Of a DNA stretch of 64,000 nt, positions 44,063-56,214 are shown in pieces. The position numbers and the translations under genes were made by a program. Origin of the DNA: Paguma larvata (taxonomy: Eukaryota > Chordata > Mammalia > Carnivora > Viverridae). The stretch spans positions 46,776,960 to 46,840,959 of the forward strand of contig CM057839.1 in the NCBI GenBank assembly GCA_030068075.1, read 5' to 3'. The notes beneath the pieces are model-generated. The model had not been told where the DNA came from. It ran no database searches and saw only the letters and a list, made by a program, of their open reading frames with translations. Position 1 is the stretch's first letter; each line of letters starts with the position of its first letter.

Positions 44063-44414
44063 TTTGCAACATATTTTTAATGTTTAATCTTTGAAAATTA
44101 CTAATATTTGAATTTTAGAAAGTAAAGTCAACGTTATTGAAAAATGTCTTATCTATAGTGTTTTCTTGGATTTAAACTCTTTAAATTGTTCTTCAATTCA
44201 ATCTTTCCCAGCATAGTTCTCTCTCTGTGTTTCATCACCCTCCATACACTCATCAGTTGATGTTGACATGGCTTTCCTTCTACTCCTTTCTCAAAAAAAC
44301 TCATATAAATGTTTAGATCACTGCCATGTCTCTAAAGCCATAGGCAGTTTTCCTCCCCATTTATTTATTTCCTGTGGTTAGAACACTGGATGTGAGATCT
44401 ACAGCCTTAAGAAA
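44063..44414. other. Unassigned sequence
   Basis: No gene or namable repeat. 44,220-44,400 might be an upstream part of the minus-strand L1 end that follows. Confidence 0.45.
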
Positions 44415-44625
44415 AAAAAATTTTTTTAATGTTTATTTTTGAGAGAGAGAGACAGAGTTTGACCAGGGGACGGGCAGAGAGAGAGGGAGGCACAGAATCC
44501 CAAGGAGGCTCCAGGCTCTGAGCACGGTCAGCACAGAGCCCAACGCGGGGCCCGAACTCAGGAACCATGAGATCATGACCTGAGTCGAAGTCAGCCGCCT
44601 AACCAACTGAGCCACCAGGCACCCC
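44415..44625 (-). mobile_element. Felid SINE, minus strand, well preserved
   Basis: TTTTTTTAATGTTTATTTTTGAGAG tail, the CCAACGCGGGGCCCGAACTC B-box zone with CpGs, and the head CCAACTGAGCCACCAGGCACCCC. TAAGAAA repeats at 44,408-44,414 and 44,626-44,632. Confidence 0.95.
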
Positions 44626-44699
44626 TAAGAAACTTTTAAGTATTCGATACAGTATTTACTCTGAGTGCAGTATTGTAGAGAACTCTAGAATAACTGACA

Positions 44700-44812
44700 C
44701 TTTATTCCCAATGGATCACAACTCTCCATTCCCCTCCTCCCTAGTCCTAGCAACCATAATTCTAGTCTTTGTTTCTATGAGTTTGTCTATTTTACATACT
44801 TGTCTAAGACAT
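44700..44812 (-). mobile_element. L1 3'-UTR fragment, minus strand
   Basis: 'cctagcaaccataattctag', 'ttgtttctatgagtttgtc' and 'ttacatacttgtctaagaca' are the reverse of the L1M 3' UTR words seen elsewhere ('tctagaatagtcaaattcatag', 'gtggttgcc'). Confidence 0.6.
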
Positions 44813-44814
44813 AC

Positions 44815-45812
44815 TTCTTATTTGTTTGTGAAACAAAAACTATTGACCCCTCTTCCTTCTTGAAATATTTTTTCCTCTGTCTTCTATACCATAAAACCCT
44901 ACTGGGGTTTTCTCTGCTCTCTTGGTCTCTCCATTTTCTTTTCGGACTCTACCTCCTAGCTTCCCCAAGCTTCAGTACCAGGATCTTTTCTCCTCTTCCT
45001 GTTTATTCCTGAAGTCCAAAATTTCAATACATGCCTGTATAAAAATGACTTACAAATTTACCTAAACGTTCTCCACTGAACTCTGGACTCTTGTACTCAT
45101 TGTTTAATTTCATTATTTCATTTTAGATATTCTAAGAGGGAATTAAACATCACATGTACAAAACCAAATTGTTGACTTCCTTCATTCCCTCTCCCATACT
45201 ACCCTTTTTCTCTCTCCACTCCAAAAAATAAAACCTTGATTGGAAGATGAGTCTTCCAATGTCATTTATTTCAGTGAATTTACATAATTATAAAAGCCAG
45301 AAACTTAGGAATCTTATTTGACCTTTCTGCATAAGACACTCATACCAAATTCATCACTAAGTTCAGAATATTCTTCTCATTTCACCACTACCTCCTGCAT
45401 TAGCTGCCATCTCACTTCTCCATTCCAGGCACACTGGTTATCTTTAAGTTTCTTAAGCCAGAGTGTCTCTGCTCTTGGCCATCTGAAAGCAGTACTGTTT
45501 ACTCCTTCTCTTAAAGATTTATTAACTGATAAACTTGTATTACATTTCAAATGTCTGTTTAATTATATCTTCCTAAACATAAATGACTTCTCTAATATGC
45601 TAAATCTCCTATGACATGTTCTAATGGAATTATGTACCACTGAGTCAAAGTACATATTATGGTTGTACCTTTATGTTAATGCCCGTGAATATTTGATAAA
45701 TGCCAGTCTTTTCCAATCGGCTTTAATTAGTCTGAGTGCAGGGTTTTAGTCTTGTTTTCAACATCCAGTCCATTCCCAAAACCTAGACTAAGTAAGTGTT
45801 CAATAAACATTT
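44815..45812 (+). mobile_element. Old LINE-2 (L2), ORF2 end and 3' UTR, about 1 kb
   Basis: Long collinear match by eye: 'ggggttttctctgctctc', 'ggactctacctcctagctt' and 'ctgaactctggactcttg' come first. 'tcacatgtacaaaaccaaatt', 'cattagctgccatctcac' and 'ccaggcacactggttatc' follow. The 3' UTR end is 'agtgttcaataaacattt'. No open ORF remains. Compared with the L2 at 4.9-5.8 kb, this copy keeps more of the ORF2 C-terminal zone. Confidence 0.75.
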
Positions 45813-45828
45813 AATAAATAAACCACCA

Positions 45829-46030
45829 AGGAGACACCTGAGTGGCTGAGTTGGTTGTGTCTGACTCTTGATTTTGGCTCAGGTTGTGATCGCAGGTCAT
45901 GGAACGAAGCCTGCATTGGGCTCCACTCTGAGCATGGAGCCTGCTTAATTTTCTCTCTTTCTCTCCCTCTGCTCCTCACCCCTGCTCACACTCCTTCTAT
46001 CTCTTTCACTTTCTCAAATAAAATACAAAA
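45829..46030 (+). mobile_element. Diverged felid SINE, plus strand
   Basis: GAGACACCTGAGTGGCTGAGTTGG head, GTGATCGCAGGTCATGGAACG middle and a short CT body ending CTCAAATAAAATAC. The likely duplication AATAAATAAACCACCA / AATAAATAAACTACCA (45,813-45,828; 46,031-46,046) was made from the A-rich end of the L2. Confidence 0.92.
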
Positions 46031-46046
46031 AATAAATAAACTACCA

Positions 46047-47734
46047 CATGATATATCTTAAATATATACAATTGTTTTGTCAATAGAGCTAAAATAAATA
46101 AATAAATAAAATAAAATAAGACCCATCGACCAGAGAGTATTTATATTTCTTTATACATCACACTTCTCATACATAAAAATGATAATAAATAAGATGAATT
46201 AGTCATATGTTTGATATAAGATTCCATGTAGTCTGGCATTCAAATGGAAAAATTTAGAAAGAATATGATTTTCTTTCTGTTAATCATGAATCAGTAATTA
46301 AAGTAGGAAAAAGGCAGAAAGAAGTAATAGTGACCAGTGAATCAAATTTGACATAATGAGACAAAATTTCCAAACTTTAAGACACAAAATAAAAGTAATA
46401 ATAATAGTATAACTTGATTATTGGTAATAATTTCTTATAATCCACTGTTACTGAATTCCGGATTCTTTCTGCCACTGTTTTCCTACTTACTGTTAGTACT
46501 AAAATTCCATTTTATTGGAATTGACCACTGTTATATTTTATAATTTCATATAAAATATTTTTCTATTATTTTCATTTTATTCCATATAGGATAGCAAAGG
46601 AATTTGTTATCAATTAATTTGAAGTCTAATTGAAATTATAAGGAAGTAAGGTTATGCACTTTATATCCTATGAAAACAGCCAGAGAAAATTATTTTAATT
46701 GCATAGTTGCACAAAATCAGCCTGTCATTTGCCTATTTCTCAGTATTACTCAGAGATGTACCACTTGTGAATATTTAAAAGAAAATACTGCTTTAATTGC
46801 CACTATTGTAGATAAAAATAAATAAAAGAATTTCACTTGCAAATATTCTTCTAAATCATTTTTAGAGAATCATCCTTTTAAAGGCAAGTCTGTGAAAGCT
46901 CTTAAATGTGCATAAAGTTTAAGATCAATATACTACATTAATTAGACACTGAAATTTAAAGCATATCCTTCAAGTAATTTTCCTTTGATGACTGATTACA
47001 TAATATGGCTTACGGATTTATATTCTATAATTGATTATCAAATTCATATTATAAACCATCATTTTCAATTATAGTAAAGAATGTACCATGATGCTAGAAT
47101 TTTCAACTCCTGGAAAGCAATAGAGGAGACTCTAAGTATATCTATATTTAGCATATCAATATGCGTAAAGGACGTTGAGGCTTTTGTTTTGCAGTTAATA
47201 CTGAACTTATGGGAACAAATTTTGGTTATGTCCAGAAGTATGTTTCATTTGTATGGGCCTTCCATTTTATGAAAAGTATATTTAATATTGTTCTGTTTTC
47301 TTGGAAGAAAGAAACAAAGGAGTGAATGAAATATCTGTTGTATTTCAAGACACACAATTGAACACATATAATAGGAGTGAAATTGAAACTTGGAATTTGT
47401 TGTTTGGTATGCTGAATATCAGGTAAATTACAAGTTTAACCATGAAACAACTTTTGTTCTAGAAATGTAATAGAATTTTTTGCTGATCTGGAATCAAAAA
47501 AGAAAATGATGTGAAACAAATCTTTCGATTTCTCTTATTCTCAAAGAAGTTTCTCTGCCCTCTAGAAAACACTATAAAGTACTATTATTTAATTTGTAAT
47601 TCATATCAATTAAATTAAAATTTTAAGGTAGCTACTATGAATATGTATCCATTAAGTGAATAAATGAAAAAAATATATATCACTGCATTTATATGTTGCT
47701 TTACCTCTGCAATTTTCTAAGAGCAATGTGTTAA
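46047..47734. other. Unassigned AT-rich sequence
   Basis: No gene. (AATA)n at 46,091-46,117. The remainder is single-copy-looking with no supported coding frame. Confidence 0.55.
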
Positions 47735-47930
47735 CCTCTGTGGGGACCATACACTACTTCAGATGGTCCCTGAGGTCAAAACTACTTTCATATTAATACT
47801 ACGATGCTAATGGCCTTTGTTTTCTGTGTTGATATTTTCAGTCATGCTGCAAAATAGTGACAGGTATAAGTCTTGATGACTGAATAACTATAAAGGCAGT
47901 GCCACTAAACTACACTGGTATATCCCTAGC
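47735..47930 (+). mobile_element. Possible hAT-type DNA element fragment
   Basis: 'gtccctgaggtcaaaactac', 'tttcatattaatactacgatg' and 'ggcctttgttttctgtgt' recall a common hAT-Charlie/Zaphod-like interior. No terminal repeats seen. Confidence 0.4.
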
Positions 47931-48827
47931 ATTGGACGTCATAGGACATACTAAATATTAAAGAATAAATGAATTACTATCCAATTGTCCATGAAGACTT
48001 TCTTTCTCAGTTATCATAGTCAATAGGCTCCATCCATAACTGGAGAGAAACTGACTCAATTATTTTGTTCAATTATTTATCTACAATATGTTTTCTGTAT
48101 AGTACTCATTATTTTAAATAAAATATGTTTATATAAAATTAAAAATTTTAAAAATTAAACAAAATACTTTTATAATAAATTTTATTTTTTCAATACTTAC
48201 TTATGAAGCCAGTTATCATCTAAGATAAATATAAGTTTACTGATATACAGTGATTGGAATGTATAATCTGCTAGGACTTGAAAAGGCTTGAATAAGGAAT
48301 AGTTATAATTAGCGGTTGGCTTATCTCTCCAAATGCCTTAATACTCTCAAAATTATTTGCAATTTTTGGCATGATAATGCATTAGTAATTCCATCTGATG
48401 GCATCATATCTTTAATCCAATATACCTTCTATAGACCCTTCACTATTTAGCACACACTGCATGAAATGCAATGTTTACTTTCCTGGTATATTGCTATTTA
48501 TTCTATGTAATGATGAATTTGTGATATCGCATGGAGATATAAGTGGCTTAATGATCTATTTGAATATGTTCTACTTCACCCCTTGCTGATATTAACAGAA
48601 GAGGAACGTGTGCAGCGGAGGTAGACTTTCCCTGAAAACTGACACACTGCCGCTGGCAAGATGTTATTTTCTAATATCTGATAGAGACAGATGGAAAAGA
48701 TAGTAGATTAAGAAGGTAAAATATCAGACTCTTGATGTCTTATTTTCCAAAAGAAAGCTCCAAAATGCGTAAAACAACAAAAGAAACAGAGACATCACAG
48801 GACATCTGCTTTCCCAGTTCTTGTTAA
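47931..48827. other. Unassigned AT-rich sequence
   Basis: No gene. 48,590-48,660 has a few CpGs but no CpG island. Confidence 0.55.
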
Positions 48828-48945
48828 AATAGCAGATTGTATCCCTATAGTGTATACCTGAAGATAACAGAACTCTATATTAACTATACTGGAATTTAAA
48901 TTTAAAAAAGCCAAAATAAAACCCACAAAAAATAAATAAGGACTA
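48828..48945 (+). mobile_element. L1 3' end, carnivore type
   Basis: 'gtatacctgaagataacag' and 'ctatattaactatactggaatttaaat' match the usual last bases of carnivore L1 3' UTRs, followed by A-rich sequence. A very short 5'-truncated copy. Confidence 0.55.
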
Positions 48946-49054
48946 ATGTTGAACCAGAAAAATATATATCGGATATAAAATATCAATATGCTAAATATTA
49001 TTTTAATTTCCAAATACACTATGACATGTGAAGATATGATTATCTTGTTTATTT

Positions 49055-49266
49055 ATTTATTTATTTATTAAATGTTTTTTATTTTTGAGAGAGAGAAAGA
49101 GCAAGCAGGGGAGGTGCAGAGAAAGAGAGAGTCACAGAATCGGAAACAGGTTCCAGGCTCTGAGCTGTCAGCACAGATCCCCATGCAGGGCTTGAACTCA
49201 CAAACAGGGAGATCATGACCTGAGCTGAAGTCAGCCGCTTAACTGACTGAGCCACCCAGGCGCCCC
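49055..49266 (-). mobile_element. Felid SINE, minus strand, with 12-bp TSD
   Basis: (ATTT)n and AATGTTTTTTATTTTTGAGAG tail, CCATGCAGGGCTTGAACTC zone and an intact head CTGACTGAGCCACCCAGGCGCCCC. TCTTGTTTATTT repeats at 49,043-49,054 and 49,267-49,278. Confidence 0.96.
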
Positions 49267-49640
49267 TCTTGTTTATTTTTTAATCGTGGATAACATGCCT
49301 CAGGATTGCCTACTTTATCCATTATCATTTCCTAAAAGAGTTTTTTAGAAATCAGAACTTTACTTCTCTACGATTATTATCTAGAACAGACTACCTAAAA
49401 TTGGTCAGTGTACTCTTGGAAACGCGAGTCAGCAGAGGATGTAATCCTACTATATCCCAAAGAAAAGTATTGGTTAGGTAGCCATGTACAATTACAAAAG
49501 ACAGGCTTTGGGGTTGGATTATCCTCCAGTTTTAGCTGAATAGGACTAGAAAATAACCTCTGACACTCTGTACTCTTGTCTGAAAATTAACTTAACAATA
49601 TTTACCTTTTGACATTTTTCTTTAAAGATTTGAGAATTTA

Positions 49641-49821
49641 GGGACACCTGGGTGGCTCAGTCAGTTAAGCATCTGACTTTGGCTTAGTTCATCATGATTC
49701 ACTTGTGGTTTGAGCCCTGCAGTAGGCTGTCTGCTATTAACACAGAGCCCACTCTGTCTCCTCTCTCTCTGCCTCTCCCTCCCTCTCTTGCAAAAACAAA
49801 TAAATATAAAAAAAGAAAGAA
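49641..49821 (+). mobile_element. Felid SINE, plus strand, internally shortened, 11-bp TSD
   Basis: GGACACCTGGGTGGCTCAGTC head, altered middle (TCATCATGATTCACTTGTGG, TTTGAGCCC) and a shortened body. The tail is TTGCAAAAACAAATAAATAT. TTGAGAATTTA repeats at 49,630-49,640 and 49,822-49,832. Confidence 0.95.
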
Positions 49822-49832
49822 TTGAGAATTTA

Positions 49833-51164
49833 TACAAAGTGCCTAATGTGTCACTTAACAATTATATTTTTAAATATTATACATCCGAAGACTAGAACAT
49901 CTCTTTTTATCTCTATCTAGTCGAATCTTATCAATGTCCAGTCTTACTGCAGAGAACAGCACAAACCAAATGGTGCAAAGCCTTAGAGCGAGAAGGTGTG
50001 TTGAATCCAGAGGAGCTGATCATGTTGATTAAATATTTATTTTCTCAGATATTCAGCTATTTATCCTTGCCCTCATTAATTCATACAACGAAAATGTACA
50101 TGATACTTCTGGTATCATGTTAACATCTCCCTAGAAGTTCACCGAACTTTTTTTTTTTTTTTCGTACTCCTTGAGTACACAACTAGAGTCGATTTCAGAA
50201 CCTTCCTTACAGTTGGTGGTAGCCATGTGACTATGTAAGGCCCAGTGAAGCCTCAGCAGATGTAATGCAATGTATTTTTGCCCATATAAAAACTATCACA
50301 TAATTTCCACAATATTCTTTCCCTGTCTGGTGACTGGATGTCAATTCTAAGACATTTAGCGAATATGGCATTTTTTGATCATCCAAGTCCTAAAGGACTA
50401 TGTATAGTAGAGAACACCCACTATTTATGCTTTGCATAAACGAGTAATAAACTTCAATTTTTTTAAAAATGCATCGGTTATTGTCATTTCTATTCATAGT
50501 AACTATCATTACTTTAAAAAAAAAATTGTACCTCTAAATTCTAAACAACTTCTGTTCTTTGCTCCATGGTAAACCAAACTCAATCTTTGGGCAGAATAGT
50601 GCCGACTCTACTGAGAAATCCCCAAATGCAATAAATCACAATAATATAAACAGTCTCAAGATGGAGATTAGATATATGCATAGGATGTTATGGCAGGACA
50701 GAAGAGAAAGGACTGATTTCTTAAGTGGGGAGAAGAGAAAGCACTTACAGAAAGAGGCTGTTAGTGACATTTATTTAGAAGGAATAATTGGAGCGAGGAG
50801 GGTAGGAAGATGTCTCAGCAAATGGCATGAAAAAAGGTAGAGGGCAAGTCAGTATCCGGTTATCTACCTGTCAGTCATCTACCTGCCACCGATCTATTCA
50901 GTCTACCTTGATAGCACCTGTAAAAATTAATGAGCTTATCTTTTGTTTATCTTTCAAATATTAGGCAGGGGCAGCATTAGTGAGTCTATCTGTTGTCTTT
51001 GTTTTAAATGCTTACTGCTTTTAATTCACCGTCTGGCCCATACCCGTATTGAAGTAGATTGCGCCTGGTAACAAATATATGTGAAACATCAATAACTTCC
51101 AATCCTCAACCAGGTATTCTCTGGCTTTCAAGTGGGAAATGAGCACATACTCTAGATTGAGAAA
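49833..51164. other. Unassigned sequence, part resembling an old dispersed repeat
   Basis: 50,165-50,460 (words 'ggtagccatgtgactatg', 'gcccatataaaaact' and 'gtctggtgactggatgtc') resembles an old mammalian interspersed repeat that I cannot name. The 93-codon frame at 50,559-50,840 shows no domain. An oligo-T block is at 50,149-50,162. Confidence 0.4.
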
Positions 51165-51290
51165 TTTGGAGCACAATTTATTTTGTGTATCACTTATTAG
51201 CTGTATGATTTTAAGGTAAATTTTCACCTCACTGATCTCAACTGTTTCATGAGAAAGTAGGCTCTATATCTTCTCATTTCTAACTTCTTC
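51165..51290 (+). mobile_element. MIR fragment, plus strand
   Basis: 'tcacttattagctgtatgatttt', 'aattttcacctcactgatctc' and 'caactgtttcatgagaaag' follow the MIR core ('cttactagctgtgtgacc...cctcagtttcctcatctg'). Confidence 0.65.
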
Positions 51291-52555
51291 CACATTATAA
51301 ATCCTTGACAGTGTCAGTTACATTCGCCTTGGGAATTCTTGTATGAATCTCACTATTAGTCCTCTCCCAAGCAAGCCACTCTTCTGGTTCTCTGAAGAGG
51401 ATCCACACTTCTCTGGGTCAAGTACAGATCCTCTCTTCCTGTCTCCTTCCTAGCCTTATTTCATCACAAAGTTGTTCACTGGCTAGTCTAATACTCCATA
51501 TAGGAACACTCCAATAAAAAATTATAAAAGGGACTAAACCATTATCAAAACCATAAAGTGCCTGGCTGATTTTAACTGCCAACTTTGATATGGGAAAAGA
51601 AGACCTTTCTCTTCGATTTCTCCAGTGATTCTGTTAGTTTGTAAGTTGTGTGCATGAGGTCGGAGGTGGGGATTGATATACAAATATCTATCTCTGAAAT
51701 ATTTAGAAACTCCATTACCATTGTATGAATTTATGCTCAGAAATCCAGTTTTAAAATATATAGACTCCTTATATTTGAAAAGCACTTTAAAGCACTTCAG
51801 TGTTCTTAAGTGGTTTGTTTCTCTCACAACTAAACATTTTAAATTAAAAATATGTCACATAACCCTTTAATAATACAGAGTATTCAAATTCTGCTTATAG
51901 AATTTCCTATTTGAACCAAGCCCCTGTGAGGAAAAGCAGATACAGTTATAGTTAATTCCTTATCATTCATCTTCTTTTATGCAATTTCACATTCTAATAT
52001 CAGCCCTCTATTTCCCTTGATGGCTCTTGTGCAATGCATATTAAATCAATGAATGATTACATGCATGGGTGGTATAAATGATGTACTCTACCTAATTCAA
52101 AATCTAATAACCAAAAGTAGCTTTCATATGAATTTTTTTCAAAGATAGATTTAGACATAACATGGCATTGTGTTTAGTATTCATTGGGGAACAAATGGGT
52201 TCCTGAAGCATCGTAAAGACAACTATTTTTGCTAAATCCTAGTAATGCTTTTGTTTTCATGTTCTTAAATCAAAATATTGAACCAGTGCGATTGTTAGTT
52301 GGGGTAGGAACTTAATTGACAAAATAAACTGGAGAATTGAGACAATTAATTGGATAACTCAGTTGTAAAGCTCGATTTGGTATAAAATGCTTTGCCTGCT
52401 TTTCTATTTTTGTCAGTTTACAATACAATTGTTCAACTCTATTTTCCCCTACACATATCAATTGTATTAAAATGTGGTCCTATATATTATATATAAATTT
52501 TTACATGCTGGCAATATTTACTAAATATATTCATCCTATTCCCATTCATTAAGGT
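51291..52555. other. Unassigned sequence
   Basis: No gene or namable repeat. 51,330-51,470 is CT-rich on the plus strand. Confidence 0.5.
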
Positions 52556-52559
52556 AATA

Positions 52560-52765
52560 ATAATTATTATTGTAATAGTACCACAATATCATATATTGCT
52601 TACTGTGCTATACGGTGCTTACTCTAATGCTTAGTCTAATAATTTTACATTTAACTTAATCCACCTTAAAGCCCTATGAAGTAGAAATATTATCTGCAAT
52701 ATAATATGGAGAAATGGAGGTACAAAAAGGATTAAGCTATCTGTCCAAGTTCATATAGCCAAAAA
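52560..52765 (-). mobile_element. MIR, minus strand
   Basis: 'taattattattgtaatagtacc', 'ggtgcttactctaatgcttag', 'ccctatgaagtagaaatatt', 'aggtacaaaaaggattaagc' and 'tctgtccaagttcatatagcc' give a nearly full reverse MIR. Confidence 0.7.
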
Positions 52766-53373
52766 GAATGAGAGCAATATTGTATTGTTTGAAAATAGAT
52801 GTAATAGGAGAGAAAACAAGAGTCACAAAAGGATAGAAGGCAAACATACATACATACATGTATGTGTGTATATACTTGTTTATATAGCTATATCGAAGCA
52901 TATAGAGTCTGTAGAACAGTTGAAAGGGGAAAGGGGAGAAAAAAAAAAGTATTGCAGGAAAAGGTGGAGTGTCTTGAAGATGTAAGAAGAAAAGGAGGGA
53001 TTTGCCCTAAAGTTAAGTCCCTTTGGACGAGACAAAGGGAGACTTCTGTGAAATCTGTATAAGAGGATGAGACCCAGGTTTCAGGCAATGTCTTGGGACA
53101 CAACCAAATCCAAGTGAGGAATGGCTTCGGAAAGCTTCTCTGAAAATAGACCCATAGATCCTGCTGTCCCACTGGTGACATGGTCCAAATTTGAAAGCGC
53201 CACATAGACAAGGACAATAGATAACCACCTTAGCCTGTCAAACACTTCCTCATCTGACTTTCTAAATTAACCTCAAACACTAATAAAATAATTCTATGCA
53301 AATAATGCGTCTGAAAGTAAATATATATATATGTGTGTATATATATATATTTATATTAAATGAAAGGAAGAAT
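52766..53373. other. Unassigned sequence
   Basis: No gene. Frames around 52,785-53,228 on both strands overlap and have no domains. An imperfect (TA)n(TG)n run is at 53,319-53,352. Confidence 0.5.
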
Positions 53374-53527
53374 TATTTTTTAAGTTCATTGAGAGAGAGA
53401 GAGAAAGAGAGAGAGAAAACACAAGTGGGAGAGGGGCAGAGAAAGAGAGACAGAGAGAGAGACAGACAGAGTGAGAATCCCAAGTATGCTTCACACCGTC
53501 ACTGTGGAGTCTGATGCACCCAGGCAC
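53374..53527 (-). mobile_element. Felid SINE, minus strand, internally deleted
   Basis: Long (GA)n body (53,390-53,470), then CCCAAGTATGCTTCACACCGTCACTG and TGGAGTCTGATG. It jumps straight to the last head bases CACCCAGGCAC. The whole B-box to A-box part (about 70 bp) is missing. Confidence 0.88.
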
Positions 53528-54234
53528 ACAAGGGAAAATAATTTTCTAAAGAAGCAAAGTACCTTCTTTATTAGAAGCACCTGTTTATTGTTATTGTTAT
53601 AAATTCAAACACTAATCCAATATTTACTGTTGCATTTTCATCTCTAGGAAGTGGAGCCCTGGATTCTAAAATTGAGCATATAGTCTAGTCATTGTGTAAT
53701 GCACAGATACGTGTTAGATTCATAGTTGTTTTAAATTATAAGGAAATTGGCATTTAATTATAGCAGACTTAATTACAAAATTATAAGAGTATGAATTCTT
53801 AGAAATGGATAAAAACATGTATAATCTGGGTGACGTAACTAATGAGTTTCTTACAATAGCTTATTAATAGTTTTGAAATATAAACCATATTCTAAAATTT
53901 AATATTAGTGTAAAGAGTACACAATTAAATAATCCTTATATTATTGGAAAGGTCCTATTAAAATAATTATATATAATTTCTCTGCCTTCAAGAACCAAAT
54001 TTGCTTTTCTGGTTTTTTATTTTATAGTGAATATTTACAACTCTAGATTCACAGGAAGTGCTTAATAGAGGTGCATTATTTTCATTGTTATACTATATAT
54101 GTGATGCGTGTGCACCCAAATAAAACTGAGCCACGCCCTTAAACAGGTGAAAGCCTAGTTTTACCTACATTTGGTAAAACTAGGTATTAAATGACAAGCT
54201 ACATAATAAAGTTCCAAACGAGCTATCGTAATTT
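53528..54234. other. Unassigned AT-rich sequence
   Basis: No gene or namable repeat. Confidence 0.55.
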
Positions 54235-54332
54235 AGCTCAATGGCAGATAATAATACTTACAATTCATGTAGTCCTTATTATATGCAGCCACTGCATTAA
54301 GTGTACATACTTTACACTTAGGAGTGTTATTG
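54235..54332 (-). mobile_element. MIR fragment, minus strand
   Basis: 'agataataatacttacaattc', 'ccttattatatgcagccactg' and 'attaagtgtacatactttaca' follow the reverse MIR 3' part. It runs into a TA-rich palindromic block. Confidence 0.55.
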
Positions 54333-54432
54333 TATATTATATATATATATATGCATATATATAATGTATTGCATTATTATCATATATATTATATATAATA
54401 AGATTTTAAATTATATATGTTATATATAATCT
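54333..54432. repeat. AT-rich palindromic repeat
   Basis: About 100 bp made almost only of A and T, with repeated TATATAAT/ATTATATA words in both senses. It is able to form one or more hairpins. Confidence 0.85.
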
Positions 54433-54812
54433 TTTAAATTCTTAATATATCAAGTGTAGTTGTTTCATATACCAAAAATGCTTCAAGTTCAGAAGCATTA
54501 ATTTAGTTAACCAAATTCATTTATTATGTAGAAAGGATGGGAATTAAAGCCAAATATTGTTTTCTCCAAGTGGATATTCCAAATCAGAAAGCAAATGTAT
54601 TAGACTGTTTTCAGTCTTAGAAATACCCTACACGTTTTCCTAGACCTTGACCGATTGAGTGACTCAGTGTTAAACATTAAAAGAAACTGTTCTTCAAAGA
54701 GATTAGTCCAAGGTAAAATTTTTCACATTGTTCACCTCCACGCTATTCATATTAAGGATAATACCAGCCATAGCATGCGAGACAGAAACATGTATGATAT
54801 AATTTGTGGATC

Positions 54813-55037
54813 TTATTTTTTTTAAGTTAATTTATTTTTGAGAGACAGAGAAAGAGAGCAAGCACAAACAGGGGTGGGGTGGTGAGGCATAGAGAGAGGG
54901 AGAGAGAGAATCCCAAGCAGGTTCCATACTGTCAGTGCAAAGCCTGATGTGGGACTCAAACCCGTGAACCATAAGATCATGACCTGAGCTGAAACCAAGA
55001 GTTGGGCACTTAACCAACTGTGCCACCCAGGCACCCC
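54813..55037 (-). mobile_element. Felid SINE, minus strand, with 13-bp TSD
   Basis: TTATTTTTTTTAAGTTAATTTATTTTTGAGAG tail, AAAGCCTGATGTGGGACTC and a head CCAACTGTGCCACCCAGGCACCCC. TAATTTGTGGATC repeats at 54,800-54,812 and 55,038-55,050. The two overlapping minus-strand frames (70 and 82 codons) are SINE artefacts. Confidence 0.96.
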
Positions 55038-55050
55038 TAATTTGTGGATC

Positions 55051-55487
55051 CTTAAATGCCCACTCTCCTACCTCCTTCACATATACCCCATATTAATCTT
55101 TCCATAGTGTTTGGCATTATGTTTTATTTTACTGTTTTCAGGAAAATATCGCTGAACTTAAATTTGATTTGGGACACACTATTAAGATAGGGCACAAATA
55201 CCTAAGAACAGAAACTATATGGGACAGAGGTAGGCATGGAAATTATTAGTGCTGCATCACAATCTGGAAAGTAGAGATGGTACAATGTATCCTGGACATG
55301 AATGATAACAGTAGGATGTGGTAGCGACAGTGCATGCAGAGAACTGTAGGATTTAATGGAATTCATCTGTGTTCAGTATCGTGTCTCCGCAGCAGAGCAC
55401 AACCGTACTAGATGAATGTCTACTAACTGGGATTAGTTTTGGAACTGTGCTCATCTCTGTTTACTTGAGTTATAAATTCTAGACATT
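55051..55487. other. Unassigned sequence
   Basis: No gene or namable repeat. Confidence 0.5.
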
Positions 55488-55500
55488 TTGGTTATCTTTT

Positions 55501-55704
55501 CTTTTTTAAGTTTATTTATTTATTTTGAAAGAGAGAAGATGAGCAGGGGAGGGGCAGAGAGAGTGGGAGAGAGAGAATCCCAAGCAAATCCCTCACTGTC
55601 AGTGTGGAGCCCCATGCAGGGCTGGAACTCATGAACCATGAGATAATGACCTGAACCAAAACCAAGAGTCAGATGCTTAACTGACTGAACCATCCAGGTG
55701 TCCC
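55501..55704 (-). mobile_element. Felid SINE, minus strand, with 13-bp TSD
   Basis: CTTTTTTAAGTTTATTTATTTATTTTG tail, CTCACTGTCAGTGTGGAGCC body and a worn head CTGACTGAACCATCCAGGTGTCC. TTGGTTATCTTTT / TTGATTATCTTTT (one mismatch) lies at 55,488-55,500 and 55,705-55,717. Confidence 0.95.
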
Positions 55705-55734
55705 TTGATTATCTTTTTGTTAACATGAAAGTAG

Positions 55735-55827
55735 CAGTGAATAAAAAGACTATATCCCAAATATCCCACCTGAGAAGAATTTAATGTAAACTAATTCTAA
55801 ATTGTTAAAAAATAAAACATTTAGTGC
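55735..55827 (+). repeat. 93-bp block, copy A of a local duplication
   Basis: Nearly identical to 57,016-57,110. Over 55,735-55,819 there are two substitutions and one single-base indel, then a looser tail. An AATAAA word (55,811-55,816) is followed 11 bases later by A14 (55,828-55,841), as at the end of a retroposed transcript. No flanking target duplication was found. It starts about 18 bp after the TSD of the preceding SINE. Confidence 0.93.
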
Positions 55828-56214
55828 AAAAAAAAAAAAAAGATATATAACAGCATTCTAAATTCTTAGAATATGTGCCAGTATATAATTGACTATTATA
55901 TAAAAATAAGTGGTTATGTGAGGGTTACTATGTTTTCAAAACAATCTATTTAAATGACCAAATAAAAATAATTTTTATTAAGTTTTGAGATTTGATATAT
56001 GTTTGTGTTTCTTCTGAAGGATATAGCAAATTTAACAAGCATTTTCAGTAAGGTAGCCTTTAGGAAAATAAACTCTCAAACATATCAAAATTTATATACA
56101 TTTGAACATTCAATTTTCTTTTTAATGTTAATATGAATCATTAATGACAACATTAAACATTTAATGATCTTAATTTTTTTTTTTTTTACTGTAGCAAGTC
56201 TTACAGTGAGAGGC

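Noticed and set aside
50559..50840. 93-codon charged open frame
   Set aside because: No known domain. Length is within chance expectation in this AT-rich sequence. Region is next to an unnamed old repeat.
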